Part shown: piece after piece, positions 56,791 through 64,000 of the stretch
Layout of the letters: every line of letters begins with the position of its first letter
Position numbering within the stretch: position 1 is the stretch's first letter
Source: Argyresthia goedartella
Taxonomy: Eukaryota; Arthropoda; Insecta; Lepidoptera; Argyresthiidae
DNA: 64,000 nucleotides
Reading direction: 5' to 3'
Assembly (NCBI GenBank): GCA_949825045.1
Contig: OX463814.1
Location: 30,336,383 to 30,400,382, forward strand
Notes under the pieces: model-generated
Database searches by the model: none
Told to the model about the DNA's origin: nothing
Seen by the model: the letters and a program-made list of their open reading frames with translations, nothing else
Program-made: the position numbers and the translations under genes

Positions 56791-57731
56791 CTATAAATTT
56801 TGATTCCCTTGCGAATATTACGAAGTGATCATATTAGGGTCTTTTCCTTTATGTTTACTATATACAATATGAATATGGTTATGATGTTGATGACATTTCC
56901 AGCAGTTAACAGGGCCATCATTCTGAAGAATTTTCATAGTGAAGTAACAACAATAACCCCATTCATATACTCTTTATAATAGCTTGGAAGACGTGTTCTG
57001 AATATAGCCCGAAGCGTCAGTGCGGAGTACGTGTCTCGGAAGTCCTTCATTAGCAAACTCCGGCATAACCTTGAAAGTGCATTTAACGGACTATTTATGA
57101 TTGAGACTAATTCCAGAGAAGTCACAATTACACTATTTTCAGTTAGAGCTTCACGAGTTGGAAAAAGTCCATAAGGCAAAAGGATTTTGAATTCCTTAGG
57201 AAAAGTTGTTCCTAACGATCGATGGGTGAATCCACATTCTCCAAAAAATTTGTCAACTAAAAGTTAAAGGGCCCCTTGGTCTTATAGTTTCTCCCTCGTT
57301 CGAGTCCAGTGGTATCAATGTACCAATGAGATAAGTAATTACCGAAATATTTATGTATGAATAATAACAGCTAAACTAGTAAGTAATTAATCATAAGTAC
57401 ATTATCTGTACGGTCGTTGAAATGAATTGAAATGTTCATTTGCTTGATATGTGGTATAATAAGTGGTAGTAAATGTAATAAAGTGCTCTACACATTTCAC
57501 CTGTCCAGGTATGCAAAATTTGTACTTAAATCTTTAAATTTTAAATATGTCGTTTATCAAGATTATTTAAGTAATTATACATTATTGTTGCCGCTTTATT
57601 ATTGTGTCATTCCTTAGAAAATAATTATTTTTATCTACACACGTATCTTAAACCCTCTTTACTGCCTACAAAAACCGCACGTTATGATCAGCATAATGTT
57701 AAACTACTTGGTAAAAACTCATTTCTTATCT
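56791..57731. other. No gene recognised
   Basis: An 81-codon - strand frame (56934-57179) and a 61-codon + frame (57432-57617) have no domain. No splice-bounded exon evident. Confidence 0.35.
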
Positions 57732-57769
57732 GAAAAATTACACATTATGACCATAATGTGTAATTTTTC
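57732..57769. repeat. Perfect palindrome, 17-bp arms
   Basis: GAAAAATTACACATTAT, then GACC, then ATAATGTGTAATTTTTC: perfectly complementary arms with a 4-base loop. AT-rich hairpin or cruciform sequence with no adjoining gene. Confidence 0.9.
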
Positions 57770-57954
57770 TGACATGACATTCAGATTTCGAACGCCGACG
57801 CCCGCCTGCGTGCCTCCCCTAGCTTGTCTGTGAAGTTGGTACTACAGAACAAGCTAAACAACTGCAGAGCCACAATGCCGGTCAAACATGCGGTTCCTGA
57901 ACACATCAAAGAGAGCTTATGATATTTGTGTAGATAAACTAGGGTATGTAACTG

Positions 57955-58036
57955 TACATAATTAGGCATTAAAACTCTCGAGTGATATTATTCCCTTAAT
58001 TAACCCACTCTCGAGTATTAATGCCCTCCATTATGT
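57955..58036. repeat. Imperfect inverted repeat (~30-bp arms)
   Basis: TACATAATTAGGCATTAAAACT followed by CTCGAGTG faces a right arm whose complement is TACATAATGGAGGGCATTAA-TACTCGAGAGTG, separated by about 20 bp. Could be a minimal MITE or a fold-back element; no target duplication resolved. Confidence 0.65.
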
Positions 58037-58039
58037 AGC

Positions 58040-58375
58040 AGTCACATAAACTACTATAAGATTAAGGTACTCATCTACATTATAAAAACATTATTTTAGT
58101 AGCCACCTTAGTAGTGTGGCCTTAAATTGTGTCAGGGGCAAAATCTTAATTTACTGTGGGACTTAATTATATATTTTTATTCACATTTTGTAGCAACTTC
58201 TCTTACAGAATTCGGTCCTGCATGATGGTTCACAATTTTATCGGGATATCTTGTATTGAAAGTATTATATAAAAATATTTGGTTGACTGTGAGCAAAATC
58301 CCCTGTTTCAAAGATATAGAGACTTGGCAGCGACAAGATTTTTAATTTTATAAATAGATGTTTACACAGACAGAT
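58040..58375. other. No gene recognised
   Basis: AT-rich sequence, possibly the 3' UTR side of the LINE that follows on the - strand; no tail identified. Confidence 0.35.
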
Positions 58376-58379
58376 TGCT

Positions 58380-60950
58380 CTAATGCATCTCTTTTGCAAA
58401 ACGAAAACCCTGTTTATCTCTCGTCGTATTTCCCCATAGGATTAGGCCGTACCTTAATACAGACGCCACATATCCGTGGTATGCCAACAGAGCTGTTTGC
58501 ACGTTGGAGCTTCTTTGTAGTTTGCGTAGAGCGTATACATATTTATTAAATTTATTACACACTTTTTCAATATGTTGTAACCAAGAACAGTGCTCATCTA
58601 CGAAAGTGGTGGATGGTGTATGGGTGACCGAAATGTTATTACGTTGTACGTTGATATGTTTTAATGTCATTTTATTATTTCTAAATTAAGTGCATACCGT
58701 TTTATTTTCATTCACCAGTAATATTTGCTTCAAGCCATCCTGTGACCTCATTAATACTAATATTAATATCTAATTCAAACTTGGTGTTGTCGATGCATAT
58801 GATTGTCATTGAAATATCGTCTGGGTATTCGCAGTGTAAATGTGTATCGCAAAATAAATTTGTATTATCATACACATTTATTTTTAGTAATCTCTGTCAG
58901 GTCATTTATATATAATATAAAAAGTAACGGCGATAAGACACTACCTTGAGGAACGCCGTAGGTATTTATCTCAGGAGGAGACTGATTATTATGACCTATA
59001 ACTTATTTTAAATGCAATTAACTGTAGCACTAGGGAAACTTTTGATGATCATGTGTGTCCTCATAGCCTAAGTGAACTTAATAATTTTGACATGGAATCC
59101 TGTGTGTGTATGTACATTTTGAAATTATCTCCTAATTATTATGACTGACTTTATTATTATGACCTAAAAATTAATATCAAATGACCACAGTTTTCTATTT
59201 TACTATTAATTAATTATAGGCGTGTTATTTTACTTTAAATGAGGATGAGTGTTGTTGTGTACATATTTTTTCATGTAAATACTTATTTTTATACTAATTG
59301 CTACACCTTAAGGGTAAAATTACATTGTATCTAAGTGATGCGAACTGTAACACCTCCATCTAACGTGTAATTTATTGCAATAAACAAATTGAAATTGATC
59401 TAAATATTTGTAATTCATTGTCATGTGAGGGTGTTCATATTTCCACTATTTGTTGGCGGTCAGAAAGATAGCGGCTTAGCCATTCCCATGCTAGACCTTT
59501 GATACCCATTTCACATTTGTCTAACAATAAAGAATGTGGGATGTAGTCGAACGCCTTAGTTATATCAAAAAATATAACGGCTACGGGCTTTCCCTTGTCT
59601 ACATACTCTATACTTTCTGATATTAATTGAAAACCCGCTACACTCGTAGATTTATTTCTTTGGAAGCCATTTTGCTCAATTTTTATTATTTTATGTTTGT
59701 CCAAAAACCTATTCATTTTCCTTTGCATAACTCTTTCATAAATTTTTGAAAAAATACTAATTGAGATGATAGTTATTCACGTCAGTCATGTAACCTTTTT
59801 TATGTAGAGGTTTTATATCGATGGTTTTAGTGCTTTAGGAAATTGGCCCATCGCAAATTTATCGCTATATTATGGCAGCAATGTTTAAGGATTTTAGTGT
59901 TAATACCATCATAGCCGATGAGTTTGTCGAATTTAAGGATTTAATTATTGTTATAATTTCTTTCGGGTCACAAGGCTGCAGGAACATTGATTCTGGATTT
60001 CTAGATTTTAAACTTTTATTTATTATTACATTGTTTACTTTTTGATTCTTTATGTTTAAATTTATTATTGAATGCGACAGCTATTTTTACCGGGCTTGTG
60101 ATAATTTGGTCATTTAAGATTATTTTTTCTATGTTGTTTGGTTTGCTAGGGTTACTATTGTCTTTTATTATATTCCAAAAGGCTTTACATTTATTTCTTG
60201 ATCGCGATATGTATTGTCTGTTTGTTTCGGATTGAGCAAAGCTTATGCATTTTTTAGAGCTTTTGAATAATTTAAGTATACGTTTTTGTCATGTATATAT
60301 TTGTAGAGTAGTATTTATACCTCAGTTGTCTATTTTTTTACACGATAACTTGCCCGGTGTTAGCCATTTTAAACCATTGATGCTCGCCTTAATTTTAACT
60401 TATATTGTTGGGAAACAAAGCGAGTAAAATAAATCAAAATCCTCTTTAAATTTACCAAACGCTAGGTCGCATCTTCTATTTCAAGTGTTTCTGACCAATT
60501 TCCTCTTTTTTTACAAAATAGTAATTACTTTATTTGTTCACTTTTTCCGTAAGGAACGCCACAATTTGACAGGCATTGTGGTCCAACAGCCCACTTTGTA
60601 GAGTTTTAGATGACTCTATGCACTCTATATTGCTCGTAATATTATCAATACATGTATTTTGCTGATTGGCCCCGTTATGTGTAGTTGCATGTTATAGTTT
60701 TTTAGTAAAGAAATTAGTTCTTTTGTTTCTTTAGTATATTTTAGTGCGTCAATATTAAGGTCACCACATAAAGTTATCTTTTTTTTTTTATTTCTACTGC
60801 TCAGCTTTTGAAGGACACATTCCAGTTGGGTAAAGAACAACTTTACATTCGAGGCAACTGGTGTACGGTATACACATAATACACTGTAGAGCAATGAAAA
60901 AGTTCCACTCACAGAATGCCGACAACAAATGGCCCCACTTTTTTAAAACA
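58380..60950 (-). mobile_element. Degraded EN-RT LINE of the same group as the array LINE
   Basis: On the - strand from right to left: endonuclease piece VLCVYRTPVASN and ITLCGDLNIDALKYTKETKE (60912-60625), decayed linker, RT piece NGFQRNKSTS and motif A IFFDITKAFDYIPHSLLLDK (59728-59435), a foreign insertion, motif B GVPQGSVLSPLLF (about 58960-58910), a motif C variant YPDDIS, and C-terminal VRFLG-like FVDEHCSWLQHI with LRYGLILWGNTT (58670-58380). Block spelling is close to the array LINE (LRYGLLVWGNST, FFDMSKAFDFVSHKLL), so same clade, but this copy keeps the endonuclease the array copies lack. Many stops and frameshifts. Confidence 0.8.
58985..59430 (+). mobile_element. Insertion splitting the LINE RT between motifs A and B
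   Basis: Non-coding AT-rich sequence interrupts the - strand RT. TTATTATGACCTA occurs at its left edge (58985-58998) and again near 59153-59165, which may be a duplication. Its right part ends AATAAACAAATTGAAATTGAT (about 59379-59400), like the 3' UTR and tail of a + strand LINE. Exact element and borders uncertain. Confidence 0.5.
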
Positions 60951-61295
60951 TTTAATTTAAAATTTGAACACAATATTAACGTTTTTAATTAGTAATATTC
61001 TGATGCGCTGTTAAATGTACTTCAATATTTCAGACGGCGTCGTTAAGCTAGCCTTTCCAGTTTAGGAGATATTTCTATAGCGCTGCATTCGAAACATTGT
61101 TCTATGGCTAAGTCTTTAATAAATGGAACTTCCTTTACCTTTATGGAAACATCGCGATGGGACCTTCAATCTCCATTGCTGCGGCAACGGGCTAGCCACC
61201 AGTCACCCAAATTGGGGTATCAAATAACTGGCTGAACACGGGCACAATAGAGCCTCTGCCACGCTGTATGGAATACTCGTGACGGTTTATGTTAT
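60951..61295. other. No gene recognised
   Basis: No recognisable ORF. About 61160-61260 (GCTGCGGCAACGGGCTAGCC, CACGCTGTATGG) looks like a dispersed repeat, but I cannot name it. Confidence 0.4.
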
Positions 61296-61925
61296 GACTA
61301 GCAGGTGCCCGCGGCTTCGCGCACGCAAGCTCGTGAAAAATGGCTAGTCCATACAAAAATTAACCTCCCCCATCCTACCTCACCCTTATCCTCCCCTTGC
61401 CTCTCCAGTGGGGGAGGGCCTTCACCACTCTCCCCCCGCTTATTAAGGCCCTGTTGCTAAGGTCCTTATTTGCCTTTTAGACGTCTCCTCTGTACCTATA
61501 CCCTGACATGCAACTACACAGTTTTTGAGTTTTGCAAATCTACTGACTACCTATCTGTCAAGCTAAAACAGCTTCATAGGTCAAATAGTTATTTTTTAAT
61601 GTACATACAAAGTTCACACCCATCCTCCTTAGCGGGAGGAAATTTAAAAAAAAATCACTTGCTTGGTCGCGAAATTTCTGTTTCATGAATAAGGTAGTTT
61701 TCGATTTTCACACAAACTTCAGACCCCCATTTACCCCTAAGGGGATACATTTCGCCATATTCCCTCTTAGTGCTACCCTATGCTATTTGAGGAACCCCTT
61801 TACAAAGTTCCATATCTCTAGGAACAGTGGTTTAGGCTGTACGTTGATAGATCAGTCAATAAGTCAGGATTTTTATGTAATATTTATATAATTTTATATA
61901 TTTTATATAATTTTATAAAATATAT
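61296..61925 (+). repeat. Lepidopteran repeat with GTGCCCGCGGCTTCGC head
   Basis: Head ACTAGCAGGTGCCCGCGGCT TCGCGCACGC, tail GGCTGTACGTTGATAGATCA GTCAATAAGTCAGGATTTTTAT followed by AT-rich sequence. I recall both ends from a very common insect/lepidopteran interspersed repeat ('actagc...tgcccgcggcttcg' to 'gttgatagatcagtcagtcag'). The two small + frames inside (61470-61688, 61685-61891) are not genes. Confidence 0.7.
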
Positions 61926-62089
61926 ACATATTCATATTCTGTATTGCACAGATAATATAAAGGTACAGACGATTACTAGAGATGTTATAAGCAAAGGCAA
62001 GCTTATATCTCCAAAGATATTTCTTCCAGCAAACCTAGGCGAGACAGGAGACTTTATGAAACAGGACAGCCTGAGTGCGCAATAAAATT

Positions 62090-62494
62090 GTATATGTCAC
62101 TGTAAGATTGTCAAAATCGTTAGATGATAAACTAACGTTTTTGCTCGTTAGTTGGTCAACTATCTACAGGTAGTAAACTATAGCGTACTGCTTACTTAAA
62201 CTATAACTATAGCGTACTGCTTTAAACTAACGGTTAAAACCGTTAAATACTAAACTGGTTTAAACTTGAATTACAAACGAAATACCAGGGCAAACACTGA
62301 GGTAGCTTAGGTGAAGGCTAGAGGTGGCGAGCGCAGTGAATCCTCCGAATAATCTTCGTGTTAGGTTGTCATCTAAGAACAAAAGAAACAAAATTCTAAA
62401 CCCTGTCGGTCTGGTTTACTATATGCCGATATTTGATCAACTGACGCGTTAGTTTAACAACTAATGGGTTTGACTATCTTACGGTGACATATAC
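62090..62494. mobile_element. MITE with TATGTCACTGTAAGAT ends (~405 bp)
   Basis: Left GTATATGTCACTGTAAGATTGTCAAAA and right complement GTATATGTCACCGTAAGATAGTCAAA are TIRs that continue as imperfect complementarity (ATAAACTAACG... against TTAAACTAACGCG...). TA lies at both edges. A second, inner imperfect repeat (TATAGCGTACTGCTT) occurs twice at 62180-62222. The interior is shared with 5148-5253 at the array's left edge. Confidence 0.8.
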
Positions 62495-64000
62495 ATACGA
62501 AACTTACTATCAAAATATAAATAAAAATTACCAATAAAATAAAATATACACCTCAACTATATAAAATATAATAGATAGCATGCACCTATATAAACAATAA
62601 TATACCATACATACCTATACCATAACCTACATAGATATGCAACCTTTTACGGAATAGAAAAAAAAGAAAAAGAACTAACAAATTTTGACAACTCTTTTGA
62701 AGCCATATGACATCCATGAAGCATGCATGTCACTACATCGTGTTCACTTCGGGACACGACGATTTAAAGTCCTACTTAGGCCCTTGTTATTTTCTACGAG
62801 TTTTAATTTTCGCGTCCATGCGTCATAACATCGTCGTGTGGTATTTAGTTCAGTGGGACAAGCATGGAGTCGCTTACTATTTCGCCACGCCTTGCTTATT
62901 ATCGCGAAATGGTCGTCGAATATCTTTGCCCACAGTTACGTGTATCAGAATTAAGCCTCCTCTCGTTGTGGTAAAGCCAGCTCGGATCACGCGTCGTCAC
63001 ACAACCATCATCAGATGCGGAACGTATCAGATTTGCCACGGATCCCATTATTGGGGTTAATGCTCGGCTAGGGCGTTTCTGACGGTGTGTGATAATATCT
63101 ACTTAGCAAGGCAGTGAATTCATTGGTAGGAATGTGGTTTTGGTAAATGTTTGTTCAGAACTTATTGCATAAATAATATTGGGGGTAAACAATGAAAATG
63201 AAATGAAAAATGATTATTTCTTTAAATAAGTAAATAATAAATACTTAACATTTTTTTTATGAGAACTCATTTTAAGTATTTAAATACCTGTGCTAGAAGG
63301 TCTCGCTCTTTCGTTACTATCTTTGTAATGGGAAGTTAGAAATTGGGCTATTAAAAAACGTATAGTGCAATTAAAATACTGACTGTGCCAAAACGCAGGC
63401 CAAGGTGCTCTGTTAGTATTTTAGTTGCTCAAATAGTATTCCCGATAGATTGAGTTAGTCTTTTTCATTCGCTCGATTAAATTCTAGTCGTTGAAGCAGT
63501 GAAAATCGATTTTTGAATCACAGCTTCGAAGGAAATAAAGACACAACATTCCGGTGAATACCTGGAGGCGCAGGGTTGATGGAAAAATAATAGCCTCTGG
63601 GTTGATCTATAACATGGAAAGAGCGACGAAATAATGGTTTTAATTGTCTGGTAATCTTCACGTTACTGCTCATTACCACCTTGTTCCCGCCCCGCCATCA
63701 GGAGCTGCCATGGAGCAAAGTAAAACCAAGTTTGTATGTAAGGTGTTTAAAAGGAGGTAAACAAAGTTTTTTATAGAGCGACACATGAGATTCCCAAGGC
63801 GTCAAAAATAACCAAGGTCATATTTTCAAACCCACTTTAAACTTACTATCTAACTTTATATTATTTTATCATATTATATTATTCTACAGGTACTCGTACA
63901 GTCTATTTCTCTATATTTATGCAGAAACGATCATAACATTTTAAAAGCACAATACGCTAATGGGCATAACGTCAAGGCGTGTGAACTCTCATTATGTACT
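62495..64000. other. No gene recognised
   Basis: A 117-codon + frame (62707-63060) has mixed composition and no domain; it opens in sequence less AT-rich than its surroundings. GAAAATGAAATGAAAAATG near 63197 resembles a LINE tail. The rest to the window end is unremarkable. Confidence 0.4.

Overview
The window looks like TE-dense, AT-rich genomic DNA from a moth or butterfly (Lepidoptera). The clues are a tRNA-derived SINE of lepidopteran type, several copies of the interspersed repeat built from GGGTTCCGTA / GCCAAACGGGACCC / GACGGACAG blocks, ORF1 proteins of lepidopteran non-LTR elements (PHD plus esterase-like, and FP-like), and PIF/Harbinger, maT-mariner, hAT, BEL/Pao and DIRS-like remnants. 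I recognise no host protein-coding gene, rRNA or genuine tRNA gene. Family names come from protein motifs read by eye; no database search was possible.

Layout. 1-5253 is a graveyard of elements: a lepidopteran repeat, a BEL/Pao integrase remnant (-) interrupted by a LINE 3' fragment (-), a LINE RT fragment (+), a hAT transposase fragment (+), a possible DIRS reverse-transcriptase remnant (+) and a MITE fragment. 5254-39301 is a 34-kb head-to-tail array of five units of about 6.85 kb that differ at only scattered positions. Each unit is the same set of nested elements: a decayed DIRS-like tyrosine recombinase split by a tRNA-derived SINE, followed by a CR1/Jockey-type LINE with a broken PHD/coiled-coil/esterase-like ORF1, no endonuclease domain and a good RT domain. 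That RT ORF is interrupted by a 1.29-kb maT-type (DD37D) mariner whose own transposase is frameshifted. Only unit 5 runs into the native LINE 3' UTR and tail (39302-39480); only unit 1 joins the native left flank.

39.5-46.4 kb holds a long-TIR MITE, an almost intact 2,976-bp PIF/Harbinger element and a 1.43-kb non-autonomous element with a 5 x 72-bp minisatellite. The Harbinger carries a transposase gene (+) and a MADF-domain gene (-). Each has one intron, and each intron contains an exon of the other gene. 46.4-64 kb is mostly unrecognised AT-rich sequence with interspersed repeats, MITEs, a Jockey-like RT fragment (-), an FP-like ORF1 remnant (+), an RTE 3' end (-) and an EN-RT LINE (-) related to the one in the array.

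The most notable signals are the amplified composite of five element types, whose variants suggest monomer to dimer to tetramer growth followed by duplication of unit 4, and the interlocked antisense gene pair in the Harbinger, whose transposase splice donor lies in a threefold tandem repeat.
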